Assembly (NCBI RefSeq): GCF_021462225.1 | Contig: NC_061812.1 | Coordinates: 38,427,175-38,491,174, forward strand | DNA from: Girardinichthys multiradiatus | Lineage: Eukaryota; Chordata; Actinopteri; Cyprinodontiformes; Goodeidae | Length of the DNA: 64,000 nt | Direction: 5' to 3' | Part shown: one piece after another, positions 53,434 through 64,000 of the stretch | How the letters are laid out: each line of letters opens with the position of its first letter | Position numbering within the stretch: the stretch's first letter is position 1 | The notes under the pieces: generated by a model | Told to the model about the DNA's origin: nothing | Databases searched by the model: none | What the model saw: only the letters and a program-made list of their open reading frames with translations | Position numbers and translations under genes: made by a program

Positions 53434-54174
53434 CAAAAACATGGTGATGGAGGTGTTGCTACTGTAGTACCTTTATTAAATGAGCACATTCCCTTAGTAG
53501 GAGACACAGCAAGATCATACTTGTCTGTGTAGCTGTACTTATCCTTTAAGGAATAATATTTTTTGATACCAAAAAGACATGGAGGTGAAATTTGAATCTT
53601 GGGGGGTTGGGCTGCTCAGTTGGCCTTCATCTCAGTGTAACTCAGTAAGGCTTCAGACACTGTATGAAACCACTTCGCACTGGGCAAGCAGGTGCCTGTT
53701 GACTGGACTCTCATTTGGACCTATTTGTTGACCTACAAAAACAACCTAGTAAAAAGAAAGAAAGAAAATAGGGACATGTATAAGAACAGGAACAGAGAGC
53801 AGAGTGCAAGCTTGTTGGAAACTGCTGGGAACAGGAAATTGATGTTTATAAAACTTGATGATGAAAGTAAGTTAGCAGAAAAATACCCAGTCACAGTAGA
53901 ATGGAGCATCCCTCCTGCGGATCAAATAAAACACCAGTCGATGTGAAAGCTGAAAACATCTTAGAATCAAAAGATGGCTCATCAAAACAAGTTCAGTCTT
54001 GGCTCTGATCTCACCTCTGTACCAAGTATTTGGTGGATTGTATAAAGTCTTGCTGAACAAAATGAGGTACACTCACATTCATATGCTGAGAATCCAGCAA
54101 TGTCTAAAATAATTTATTGTCATAATTTTTAAAGCTCAAACCTTTCATTGGCTTAATTTATATATAACAAAAAT
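53434..54174. other. no recognised feature
   Basis: One 84-codon frame at 53692-53946 has no domain. Confidence 0.5.
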
Positions 54175-54770
54175 CTGAATCAGAATCAGGAAGGAATTTC
54201 ACTTTGGTTCTGCTTACTCTCAATGAAGATAAATACAGTATATAAAAAAGGGGGGCAAAAAATAATTTTTCTTTCTTGTAAATATATATAAAGTTTTTTT
54301 TTGCAAAAAGAAGACAAGGTTAAATTAAGTGCAAATATGCACGATATTGATTTGGGCGCTCCGACTGTTAAGTGTTCATCAGAGAGACAATCTGGGGAAA
54401 ATAGTGTCTGTGTGGCGGCCCATTTTTGTGAACAGCACTCTATATTGCCGGCCTGAAGCTAAAAGTCTAAAGAGCTTGGTTCCAGGATGTGTGGTGTCTA
54501 CAGAGATGTTACCCGGAGGTAGGGTCAGCCCTGATAATCCTCTCTGCAGACCGAATTGTTCATTCACAGAGATGGGGAGAGATCACACCCCTGGGGGATG
54601 CCAGTGATGATGGTGCCAGAGGAGATGCACCCCAGCCTCACCCACTGCTACCAGTCAGTTAGGAAGATGGTGATCCAGTCACAGGTTAAGGCCAGCACTT
54701 TGAGCTGGCTGAGCTTCTGGCATTGGTTCTCCCTGTTTCATGTTTCTGTAAAAGCAGTAGCGCCATGTTT
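54175..54770 (-). repeat. LINE 3' region fragment
   Basis: The text CAGAATCAGGAAGGAATTTCACTTTGG at its 3' edge (seen from the minus strand as the end) and phrases such as AGAGAGACAATCTGGGGAA, GGCCTGAAGCTAAAAGTC and CCAGGATGTGTGGTGTCTAC resemble the 3' part of fish Rex1/CR1-like LINEs. It has no open frame. Confidence 0.5.
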
Positions 54771-55412
54771 AGGCAAATTGAAAGCCCCCCTGCATACTAA
54801 AAGGAAGTAACCTTCTAGAATTATTTTCTTTGACAGCACATAATCTAATCCTTGCATCAGTTATGAACCTTTTCCATAAAAAAACTACATCCATCTTTTT
54901 AACAATTTTCACAGCCAACCATACTATCTCCATCTCATTCATGACTTGGGGACAGATGGGTGTTTATGCTTGCTGAATCCCATCAGACACCTTTCCAGCT
55001 CCATTCTGCTCTGCTACTGGATTGCTCTGATTAGGGCTCTAAATTGGATTCCAATACATCACTAGCATATTTTTCTTAGTGTTTGTGTCCTCCCTCTCAT
55101 GCTTCACCCCTCACCTCTCACTGTCTTTTAGTACACTAAAGAGGTGTTTTTTTCTCCCTTAGCTGACTAAAATGCATACAGCTCGGAGGACTGTTAATGT
55201 GATGATGCAAAGCATTTTCCTGCTATTGTATGATAATGCAGAGCACTTGTTTTTTGCTTTTTCTAGAAAATTCAGACATAGCAGTAGACACAGTAACACA
55301 ATGTTCTACATGATATCGATCAGTACTTCATTTCTTTATTTGAATGAAGCCCTTTGTAATTTATATAAAACATCTAAAAAAAATACAAGCAAATACGATG
55401 AAGGATAATGTG
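54771..55412. other. no recognised feature
   Basis: AT-rich DNA with no recognised motif. Confidence 0.5.
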
Positions 55413-56626
55413 CACTGCCTGGGCAAAAAAAAGTCACACACTCTAATATTTAGCTTTGACCACCTTTAGCTTTGATTTCGGCACACATTTGTTGTGGCAT
55501 TGTTTCGATAAGCTTCTGCAATGTCACAAGATTTATTTCCACCCAGTGTTGCATTCATTTTTTCACCAAGATCTTGCATTGATGATTGTAGAGTCTGACC
55601 GCTGCACAAAGCCTTCTCCAGCACATCCCAAAGTTTCTCCGTGGGGTTAAGGTCTGGACTCTGTGGTGGCCAATCCATGTGTGAGAATGATGTCTCATGC
55701 TCCCTGAACCACTCTTTCACAATTCAACCTGATGAATCCTGGCATTGTCATCTTGTAATATGCCCATGCCATCAGGGAAGTAAAAAATCCATTGATGGAA
55801 TAACCTGGTCATTCAGTATATTCAGTTAGTCAGCTGACCTCATTCTTTGAACTGTTGCTGAACCCAGACCTGACCAACATCAGCAACCCCAGATCATAGC
55901 ACTGCCCCCACAGGCTTGTACAGTAGGCACTGGGCATGATGGGGTCATCACTTCACTTGCCTCTCTTCTTACCCTGATGTGCCCATCACTCTGGAACAGG
56001 GTAAATCTAGACTCATCAGATCATATGACCTTATTCCATTGCTCCAGAGTCCAATCTTTATGCTCCCTAGCAAATTGAAGCCTTTTTTCCAGTTAGCCTC
56101 ACTAATTAGTGGTTTTCTTAAGGCTACACAGCTGTTCAGTCCCAATCTCTTGAGTTCCCTTCGCATTGTGTGTGTGGAAATGCTCTTACATTTACTATTA
56201 AACATTGCCCGGAGTTCTACTGTTGTTTTTCTTTAATTTGATTTCACCAAAAGTTTAAGTGATCGCCAATCATGGTCATTTCTTCCTCGAAGACGATGGG
56301 TCCCCACTATCCTTCCAGTTTTTAATAATGCATTGGACAGTTCTTAACACAATTTTGGTAGTTTCTGCAATCTCCTTAGATGTTTTCTCTGCATGCCAAT
56401 AATTTGACCTTTCTGAAACAGACTGACATCTTTTCCACGACCATGGGATGTGTCTTTCTACATGGTTGTTTAAGAAATGAGAAGCAATTCATTGTCCCAG
56501 TTGGGGATAAATAACTTGTTTCCAGCTTAAACATAATTGCCCATGTAGTAATTATCCAATGGGAGGCTCGTACCCATTTGTTTAGTTAAATCCAGGTGGT
56601 GACTTTTTTTTTATGGCCACGCAGTG
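55413..56626 (-). pseudogene. Tc1-G, old Tc1 copy of another family
   Basis: The ends read CACTGCCTGGGCAAAAAAAA and, from the right, CACTGCGTGGCCATAAAAAA. The minus strand keeps the start region (56460, Met after an ACAACC), MRRELKRLGLNS at 56165, and near 55720 [31 protein letters not shown] with P-T in place of P-I before the Glu. Stops and frameshifts are many. Confidence 0.8.
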
Positions 56627-57244
56627 TATTATACAGTACCCTCCTGCATTACCTCTGATAAATATTTGTGTAAAAGGTTATAAAATAACATTTATTTTTA
56701 ATTGAAAACATAAAAATGTCATGCCACTATTATGAGCACTCTTAACAATATATAATATTTCTTATAATATATATAATAAAATCATAGTTATTTAGACTTT
56801 AGCCTGATGCAAAAAGTAATTGACAGAAGCGTTAAAAACTTTAATTGCACAGGTAGTACCTGCATTCATTCTACCTCTGTGACAAAAAAGGCAGATGTGC
56901 TATTGCATATCTGCCTTTTTTTGATGGTGTAGGAAAACATGATGACTTAAAATAACACAGAAATAAAACAAGCATAGGTGTGCCACTTCTAGAGAATCAA
57001 GGCTACAGGGTTTCACATTTCACTGAAACAACCTAATAATAGCATTATTTAATCCTGTGTTACACTATGCTGATGCTTTGCTCTTCTCAGAATGCAGGTT
57101 GCTTGAAATTGAAAGGGAAACTGACAGCATGACCTACTTTCTGATTGATTTGCTCATAAATACCTATTTGAAAGACCACTTGGTGGCAGTCATAGTACAC
57201 TGAATTTTGATTCAGATAGTCACGTTTTCCTTAAATATGAGAAA
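56627..57244. other. no gene; one hairpin at 56885-56922
   Basis: Only the hairpin is notable: an A-rich arm with GGCAGAT pairs with ATCTGCC and a T run. Confidence 0.6.
56885..56922. terminator. hairpin with T-run, not a bacterial terminator
   Basis: AAAAAAGGCAGAT and ATCTGCCTTTTTT pair perfectly (13 bp) around a 12-base loop. It looks like a bacterial terminator, but the setting is a vertebrate genome, so it is better seen as a small palindrome, perhaps a foldback relic. Confidence 0.3.
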
Positions 57245-57470
57245 TGTCATGATCCACATCTGTTTTTTGTTAATTGCACCCACCTGTTTTCCATGTAGTG
57301 CATTTTACTTCAGGTGTATTTAAGTTCCTGTCTCTTCATTGTTAGGTTCTCCATTGCTGTCTCCCTGGGTCTGTATATTTATGTTTCTGTTCAGTGAAAT
57401 ATGACCATCTACCATAGGCCTGCCTATGTCCTGTTGCCACTTTAATCATTCACAACTGCAAAATCTGACA
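57245..57470 (+). repeat. R4, LTR-like repeat (TG...CA) with 5-bp duplication
   Basis: It starts TGTCATGATCC and ends AAATCTGACA, with agaaa at 57240-57244 and 57471-57475. At 226 bp it is the shortest copy of the R1/R2 family. It has no coding sequence. Confidence 0.68.
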
Positions 57471-57564
57471 AGAAAAGAATGAAACGAGAGGGTGACGTCT
57501 CAGCAAAGTACTCCGTCCTGATGCAACAGCACTGTGAATCCCACACCACTGCTCTGCATACATA

Positions 57565-59130
57565 CAGGTCCTTCTCAAAAAATTAGCATAGTGTGATAAA
57601 GTTCATTATTTTCCATAATGTCATGATGAAAATTTAACATTCATATATTTTAGATTCATTGCACACTAACTGAAATATTTCAGGTCTTTCATTGTCTTAA
57701 TACGGATGATTTTGGCATACAGCTCATGAAAACCCAAAATTCCTATCTCACAAAATTAGCATATCATTAAAAGGGTCTCTAAGCGAGCTATGAACCTCAT
57801 CATCTGAATCAACGAGTTAACTCTAAACACCTGCAAAATATTCCTGAGGCCTTTAAAACTCCCAGCCTGGTTCATTACTCAAAACCCCAATCATGGGTAA
57901 GACTGCCGACCTGACTGCTGTCCAGAAGGCCACTATTGACACCCTCAAGCAAGAGGGTAAGACACAGAAAGAAATTTCTGAACGAATAGGCTGTTCCCAG
58001 AGTGCTGTATCAAGGCACCTCAGTAGGAAGTCTGTGGGAAGGAAAAGGTGTGGCAGAAAACGCTGCACAACCAGAAGAGGTGACCGGACCCTGGGGAAGA
58101 TTGTGGAGAAGGGCCAATTCCAGACCTTGGGGGACCTGCGGAAGCAGTGGACTGAGTCTGGAGTAGAAACATCCAGAGCCACCGTGCACAGGCGTGTGCA
58201 GGAAATGGGCTACAGGTGCCGCGTTCCCCAGTCCTGGGCTACAGAGAAGCAGCACTGGACTGTTGCTCAGTGGTCCAAAGTACTTTTTTCGGATGAAAGC
58301 AAATTCTGCATGTCATTCGGAAATCAAGGTGCCAGAGTCTGGAGGAAGACTGGGGAGAAGGAAATGCCAAAATGCCAGAAGTCCAGTGTCAAGTACCCAC
58401 AGTCAGTGATGGTCTGGGGTGCCGTGTCAGCTGCTGGTGTTGGTCCACTGTGTTTTATCAAGGGCAGGGTCAATGCAGCTAGCTATCAGGAGATTTTGGA
58501 GCACTTCATGCTTCCATCTGCTGAAAAGCTTTATGGAGATGAAGATTTCATTTTTCAGCACGACCTGGCACCTGCTCACAGTGCCAAAACCACTGGTAAA
58601 TGGTTTACTGACCATGGTATCACTGTGCTCAATTGGCCTGCCAACTCCCCTGACCTGAACCCCATAGAGAATTTGTGGGATATTGTGAAGAGAACGTTGA
58701 GAGACTCAAGACCCAACACTCTGGATGAGCTAAAGGCCGCTATCGAAGCATCCTGGGCCTCCATAAGACCTCAGTGCCACAGGCTGATTGCCTCCATGCC
58801 ACACCGCATTGAAGCAGTCATTTCTGCAAAAGGATTCCCGACCAAGTATTGAGTGCATAACTGTACATGATTATTTGAAGGTTGACGTTTTTTTGTATTA
58901 AAAACACTTTTCTTTTATTGGTCGGATGAAATATGCTAATTTTGTGAGATAGGAATTTTGGGTTTTCATGAGCTGTATGCCAAAATCATCCGTATTAAGA
59001 GAATAAAAGACCTGAAATATTTCAGTTAGTGTGCAATGAATCTAAAATATATGAATGTTAAATTTTCATCATTACATTATAGAAAATAATTAACTTTATC
59101 ACAATATGCTAATTTTTTGAGAAGGACCTG
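57565..59130 (+). mobile_element. Tc1 copy C (DD34E family), 1566 bp, best preserved
   Basis: TA duplications lie at 57563-57564 and 59131-59132. Its terminal inverted repeats are about 200 bp. Each arm has the word AATTAGCATA near its outer end (57581-57590 on the left) and near its inner end (57754-57763), the pattern called IR/DR in Sleeping-Beauty-type elements, where the transposase binds twice per end. Confidence 0.94.
57893..58852 (+). CDS. Tc1-like DD34E transposase, 319 residues
   Basis: This is a cut-and-paste transposase acting at TA targets. Residues 1-60 hold the first helix-turn-helix (QKEISERIGCSQSAVSRHL), followed by GRKRCGRKR (DNA-contact/nuclear-localisation type) and a second HTH to about 105 (VETSRATVHRRVQEMG). 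The catalytic triad is visible: FSDESKF, FQHDLAPAH, NPIENLWD, with 34 residues between the last two. Compared with copy B, 14 net residues of the linker are lost (PQ joins S-WATEKQHW), and one Gln is missing in RPQCH. All motifs and the natural stop are intact. Whether the shorter linker allows activity is unknown. Confidence 0.93.
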   Translation: MGKTADLTAVQKATIDTLKQEGKTQKEISERIGCSQSAVSRHLSRKSVGRKRCGRKRCTTRRGDRTLGKIVEKGQFQTLGDLRKQWTESGVETSRATVHRRVQEMGYRCRVPQSWATEKQHWTVAQWSKVLFSDESKFCMSFGNQGARVWRKTGEKEMPKCQKSSVKYPQSVMVWGAVSAAGVGPLCFIKGRVNAASYQEILEHFMLPSAEKLYGDEDFIFQHDLAPAHSAKTTGKWFTDHGITVLNWPANSPDLNPIENLWDIVKRTLRDSRPNTLDELKAAIEASWASIRPQCHRLIASMPHRIEAVISAKGFPTKY

Positions 59131-61114
59131 TACATAATATCAAAAGCAACACGCATACTTCGAATACATCACAGGACTTGATGTTCCAGAGAACCCCTTT
59201 ATTTCTTAACATTTAGAGCTATACTCCAGCAGACATAGCCAAATAGAGAACATTGTGTCAGCAGCTGTACCGCTCTGTTTTCCTTGTTAGTAATTGATAA
59301 TGCTATCTTTTCTGATTTCAAGAGAAAGCTTGTCCTGCTTGGAGGTTGCCTGTTCCTTTCCTGCTAGAGAAAACTTACATTTCTTTCACTACTTGAATTC
59401 AAAATTTTTAACAGTTTAGTCATTTTTCTACCTAAATACATAAGTTATTTCATTATTTTGATAAATTATGTATTAGTGTCACAAAAGGGTGATGGTTGTA
59501 AAAGACCTAAATGCAGGCAAAATGGAAGCAGAGGTGGAGCAAAAATAAAGATGGAAAATAAAGAAACAAGAAGTAAAGTGAACACAATACAGAGAAACAA
59601 AACTAAAACAGGAAGCGAATAATGAGACACCAAAAACAACTCAAGACACTTAACTACCTAAACATTATAAAAAAAGGCCAGCAAAAGACAATTGGCTGTC
59701 AACAATAAGCTTAAATTTAAAATTCTAATCACAATACATCTGTCTCAGTATGTTTAAGTGAAGTTAGAAATGTACTGTACTCTTATTATTTTGGTATATA
59801 AAGTACACATGAAGCAAGAAATCTCACACAACACCATCTCATTCACTGACGGCAATGATACACATATTTTCACCACAATATTTCAACAAAACAATAAATA
59901 ATATATTATGTTTTGTATTCTGGGAATTGATAGACTTAGCCATCCACCAAAAGCCAAATCTTGCATTTCATACAGCAGATATTTAGGATTTTTAAAGAGA
60001 TAAAGGTCTAAGATAAATTATAGAATAAAATAGGATGGAATTGATTAGAAATGTCTAATTTGTAATCTACCTGTTTCCCTGGGGTATAAATATGGGGTTA
60101 TACACAGGCCCTTATTTTGTTAAAATAGGAAAAACGAGAGAACTTGCCATCCAAGATAATGCCTACTGATCTAAACTTGCCAATTTCTGTAGTTAGAAAA
60201 ATAACTAAAACAGGTAAAAACAATTAAACAAACAAGGCTGGTCAAAGAACGAGGTCTATTTTCCATTCACACAGACAAGAGGATGGTGAGTGAGGTAAAA
60301 GCCTCCAATGGTCACTGCTTGAAATCTTCAGCAACAACAGTGGCCCCTTTAGGTCACCAAATCTCAATAAAGGTTTACTTTAGGGCTTAAGTTCACATTT
60401 TACCAGAGGTGCCAAAAAAAGCCGAGGGCGCTGTATTTTATAAATCTTATGAGTTAATCTTTACAATCAAATTCTGTAGGAAGCTTTGCAGGAAACTATG
60501 AACTCAAAAGCAGCTTACATGCTGATTTATTTTTAATTTTCTGTTAAGTGCTTTATAATGTATTTCTCTTTACTTGAGCATTCATAATTTAAAAGACTAT
60601 TCAAGGCTTCTATTTCAGGCACAATTTGTAACATATAGCAATAACCAGGACCTACAAATGCTCCTGCTAAAAATAATGCACCAATGAATAGGTAAATGGC
60701 ACAGTCGCTAATGTAGCTAAAATGAAAACATCCCTCTCATGTAAACACCCACAGCTTTTTTCAATTTGAATGTTTCAGAAGCTTTCATGATAGTAAATTT
60801 ATCGCTTCATGCTTTTATTTCACCTAAACTCACCAGCTCTCCCACATACAGATGCTTTATTAGACATAGTGTTTTTGGACAGCTGCCAGTCAACAGCCCA
60901 CCTCTTGAAGAGGCAGGGTGAAAGATGCTATTGTTTTTTTCAAAGAAGAAGAGCCTGGAGCTAGTTGATGAGCGGGGTCAGCAGCTGAACAAGCCAAACG
61001 TGCTTTCATGTTGGCCTCTCTCCACAGCTTAGCTTCCAGTGTATGTTTCTTCTACTCCATTTCTAAGCACACACAGATAAAAAAAAGCACACATTTTTAC
61101 CTTATGTCAAGAGT
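59131..61114. other. no recognised gene
   Basis: The stretch at 59475-59700 (TGTCACAAAAGGGTGATGG onward, A-rich with AAATGCAGGCAAAATGGAAG) may be an old reverse-strand member of the R-type repeats. Otherwise nothing is recognised. Confidence 0.4.
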
Positions 61115-61312
61115 TACAATACTTTGCAAAATTATTCATACCCTTTGAACTTGAAATACAAATCAAGTCCAAACAACTGCCTTGAGATGTCACCCTAATT
61201 AGTAAAGGCTTTAGATGTTGCTTGCGGAACACACGTTAAAAAAAATCATAAAGATCATAAAGACCAAGAAACATCCGAAGTTGTGAAAAGGTTTGAAGCA
61301 AAATTAGGTTAT
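61115..61312 (+). mobile_element. Tc1-t6, 5' fragment of a Tc1 relic
   Basis: ACAATACTTTGCAAAATTATTCATACC, CAACTGCCTTGAGATGTCACC, CTAATTAGTAAAGG and the start region (AAGATCATAAAGACCAAGAA, then GTTTGAAGCAAAATTAGG) are the first 200 bases of the same family as Tc1-t5. It is cut off at ATAAAAC. Confidence 0.65.
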
Positions 61313-61690
61313 AAAACATCATTCACATGATGTTTCCAGGATGATTCCTGACCCACATGCAGAATCAAACCAGGACTCAGAGTATATATAAGACAAAAAG
61401 GTTTATTTACAACAAAGGAATAATGGATAGTGCGATTACAGAGACTTCCATAAATGCTTCTGCAGCGTCTGGATAGGAGGAGAAACTGTTGAGGCAAGGG
61501 AGACACGAAGGGGAATCTTCTAACTGAATGCATTGAGAGGCTTACTGTGCAGGAGAGGATGGCAGAGGCTGGAGGAGTGGATGATCCTGATAGGAGTTTA
61601 AAGAAGGGAGTTCCTCTGAGGACATTTGAATTCCAAAGGGATTGCTGATTTGAGCAGAGCTGCTAAAGATTGGCAGTCCTTATAATACAG
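61313..61690. repeat. unclassified dispersed repeat
   Basis: It begins near CCAGGATGATTCCTGACCCAC and includes AAAAAGGTTTATTTACAAC and GCAAGGGAGACACGAAGG, similar in wording to R7 (18691-19521). Bounds are approximate. Confidence 0.35.
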
Positions 61691-61696
61691 GGAACA

Positions 61697-61716
61697 TATA
61701 TATATATATATATATG
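61697..61716. repeat. (AT)n microsatellite
   Basis: A short AT dinucleotide run of about ten units. Confidence 0.9.
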
Positions 61717-62988
61717 TTTGGAATTATACAACTGTTTTGGCTAATATATAACAAATGTCTAATATTAGGCATGGTGGTCAGGGTCTCACTGCAGAATATG
61801 CTCAAACCAGACACAGATGATAGTGCACAAGATGGTAAACGTGTCTAGGAAACACAATTGGCTTCCAAGGAGGATGGACAACAATGTGAAATTAGGCAAA
61901 CTAATAGCATCGTCACAAAATTTAACAGTGCTATCACCATCGCACAATTTTCCAACATAACTAAACACAACAAAGTAAATACAAATGAACACAAATACAT
62001 GCCACAGGATGGCTGCTCTGTGGGGCCTCCCTCGTGGTGTCTTTGGGGATCTTTGGAGGCGTCCTGGCCTTGGTCTGTGCTGGGTTGATGTGGACACTGG
62101 AAGGACAAGATGGGGCCAGTTAGGGAGCAATTTGGGATTTTTATGTGACAAAATGTATGTATAAGATTCTTTATTTTATACCAAAACAAGAGTAAATGTA
62201 GCATCATGTTTGGTGTAAAGTATTGTTTTAGCTGTGGAGGAAACTGAAAATCTCCATGTTCAGATTTAAAAGAGTACAAGTCGATAATCAGCAGAAGACG
62301 GGTGTCCCTAATCTAAATCTGCTGACTGGAATCCAAGCTGCTGGCTCCAAGGACCTCCTTGATGGCAAGTTCTTCTATTGATTTGCTTTGAGGAAAAAAA
62401 ATACTTCTTTAGATCTGATAGATGATTGCATGAGTGCAGAATTTCATTCCTGTGACCAACAAGTTAAAAGAAAACATCCAGCTCTGCTTTGCATCATCAG
62501 CATGACTGAGAGCAAAAATTAGAAAATGCAATCTCCATCATCTAAATTTTAAAAATGTTTTGACTGACTTATTGACCTGTATGGATATAATTTCTTTTTT
62601 GAGTTTTGATTTAGCACCTCTGACTCAGCACTCTCAGCTGATAACCCTGTTTTAGCATTTGTAGGGAATGTGTTACTTACACCAATGGGGCAAAAGACTG
62701 AGAGGGAGAGAATTATCTTTCTGGTTTTCTTGCAAACAGTGGAGGTTGTTGTAAAAACAACAGGAAAAAAAACTGTCAAGTATGGCATGGACATCAGTGT
62801 ATTTTACCGAGATTTTATATGATACAAGAACTCAGATGAAGTGAAAGAAATAATATATTGTTTTAAATTATTTAAGAAATAACAATCCAAAAGGGTGGTG
62901 TGCATTTAAATTTTGTACAAACACTTAATTAGTTGCACTGGATGTTATTTAGTGGCAATACATGACAGAATAATAGTGCACACACTTA
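61717..62988. other. no recognised feature
   Basis: Two open frames on the minus strand (61786-62151 and 61845-62279) overlap and have no domain. I see no gene here. Confidence 0.5.
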
Positions 62989-64000
62989 TAGAGGTTGGAC
63001 AATGAAACTGAAACATCTGTCATTTTAGTGTGGGAGATTTCATGGCTAAATTGGACCAGCCTGGTAGCCAGTCTTCATTGATTGCACATTGCACCAGTAA
63101 GAGCAGAGTGTGAAGGTTCAATTAGCAGGGTAAGAGCAATTTTTGCTCAAAGTATTGAAATGCACACAACATTATGGGTGACATACCAGAGTTCAAAAGA
63201 GGACAAATTGTTGGTGCACGTCTTGCTGGCGCATCTGTGACCAAGACAGCAAGTCTTTGTGATGTATCAAGAGCCACGGTATCCAGGGTAATGTCAGCAT
63301 ACCACCAAGAAGGACGAACCACATCCAACAGGATCAACTGTGGATGCAAGAGGAAGCTGTCTGAAAGGGATGTTCGGGTGCTAACCCGGATTGTATCCAA
63401 AAAACATAAAACCACGGCTGCCCAAATCACGGCAGATTTAAATGTGCACCTCAACTCTCCTGTTTCCACCAGAACTGTCCGTCGGGAGCTCCACAGGGTC
63501 AATATACACGGCCGGGCTGCTATAGCCAAACCTTTGGTCACTCATGCCAATGCCAAACGTCGGTTTCAATGGTGCAAGGAGCGCAAATCTTGGGCTGTGG
63601 ACAATGTGCAACATGTATTGTTCTCTGATGAGTCCACCTTTACTGTTTTCCCCACATCCGGGAGAGTTACGGTGCGGAGAAGCTCCAAAGAAGCGTACCA
63701 CCCAGACTGTTGCATGCCCAGAGTGAAGCATGGGGGAGGATCAGTGATGGTTTGGGCTGCCATATCATGGCATTCCCTTGGCCAAATACTTGTTCTAGAT
63801 GGGCGCTTCACTGCTAAGGACTACCGAACCATTCTTGAGGACCATGTGCATCCAATGGTTCAAACATTGTATCCTGAAGGCGGTGCCGTGTATCAGGATG
63901 ACAATGCACCAATACACACAGCAAGACTGGTGAAAGATTGATTTGATGGACATGAAAGTGAAGTTGAACATCTCCCATGGCCTGCACAGTCACCAGATCT
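62989..64000 (+). mobile_element. Tc1 copy F (DD36E-type family), runs off the window
   Basis: It begins TAGAGGTTGGACAATGAAAC after TA at 62987-62988, a slightly mutated copy of the copy D terminus. The right end is outside the window. Confidence 0.88.
63174..64000 (+). pseudogene. Tc1-like transposase of copy F, partial, with a stop
   Basis: The frame begins MGDIPEFKRGQIVGARL and is open for 255 codons. It keeps FSDESTFTVF and the segment VYQDDNAPIHTA that copy D lacks. The Trp codon after LVKD is TGA at 63939-63941, and the frame then continues past it in sequence (FDGHESEVEHLPW). The Glu block lies beyond the window edge. Confidence 0.9.

Noticed and set aside
61786..62279. Two overlapping minus-strand frames of 121 and 144 codons
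   Set aside because: They overlap in different frames, have no motif, and show no splice or family signal.

Overview
This window looks like non-coding, intergenic or intronic DNA from a ray-finned (teleost) fish, and it is built mostly from transposable elements. The organism call is an inference from the repeats. The window holds several Tc1-like families of the kinds common in bony fish, L2 and Rex1/CR1-like LINEs, two hAT elements, retroviral proviruses and long (CA)n microsatellites. I found no confidently recognisable host protein-coding gene. One possible 33-bp micro-exon is noted near 1.13-1.16 kb.

Layout. 1-470: decayed Sleeping-Beauty-type Tc1 end. 1.87-4.7 kb: a short LTR-like repeat (R1), then a Tc1 relic (Tc1-t1) split by another LTR-like repeat (R2), which is itself split by a DD34E Tc1 (copy A). 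6.03-26.95 kb: a deep nest. One old Tc1 relic (Tc1-t2) was split by a 1.35-kb solo LTR (LTR-a) and by a hAT element. LTR-a was then split by an L2 LINE and by an inverted solo LTR (LTR-b). LTR-b was split by a whole endogenous retrovirus (ERV1, minus strand). ERV1 was split by another DD34E Tc1 (copy B) and by repeat R7. The hAT was split by a DD38E Tc1 (copy E). Target-site duplications support most of these steps (acat, caaa, actag, tttgt, TA).

28.2-28.6 kb: paired (CA)n arrays. 31.3-39.6 kb: a minus-strand Rex1-like LINE interrupted by a second retroviral element (ERV2, plus strand, 4-bp duplication ctcg). The 3' LTR of ERV2 carries a Tc1 (copy D). 40.4-42.8 kb: an almost intact hAT transposon with a perfect 8-bp duplication. 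43-56.6 kb: old LINE and Tc1 relics in otherwise unique AT-rich DNA. 57.2-59.1 kb: an LTR-like repeat (R4) and the best-preserved DD34E Tc1 (copy C). 63-64 kb: another Tc1 (copy F) that runs off the window.

How the parts relate. Three copies of the DD34E family (A, B, C) each carry a different lesion in the transposase, so they were probably moved in trans. Two retroviral lineages can be told apart by their inferred primer tRNAs: ERV1 matches tRNA-Tyr (two mismatches) and ERV2 matches tRNA-Asn (18 of 18). Both carry tandem repeats in the 5' leader. In ERV1 these are four regularly spaced stem-loops whose stems covary while the apical loop is conserved, about 200 nt downstream of the primer-binding site. 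That is where a packaging or dimerisation signal would be expected, and it is the most interesting unexplained structure in the window. Both proviruses are defective.
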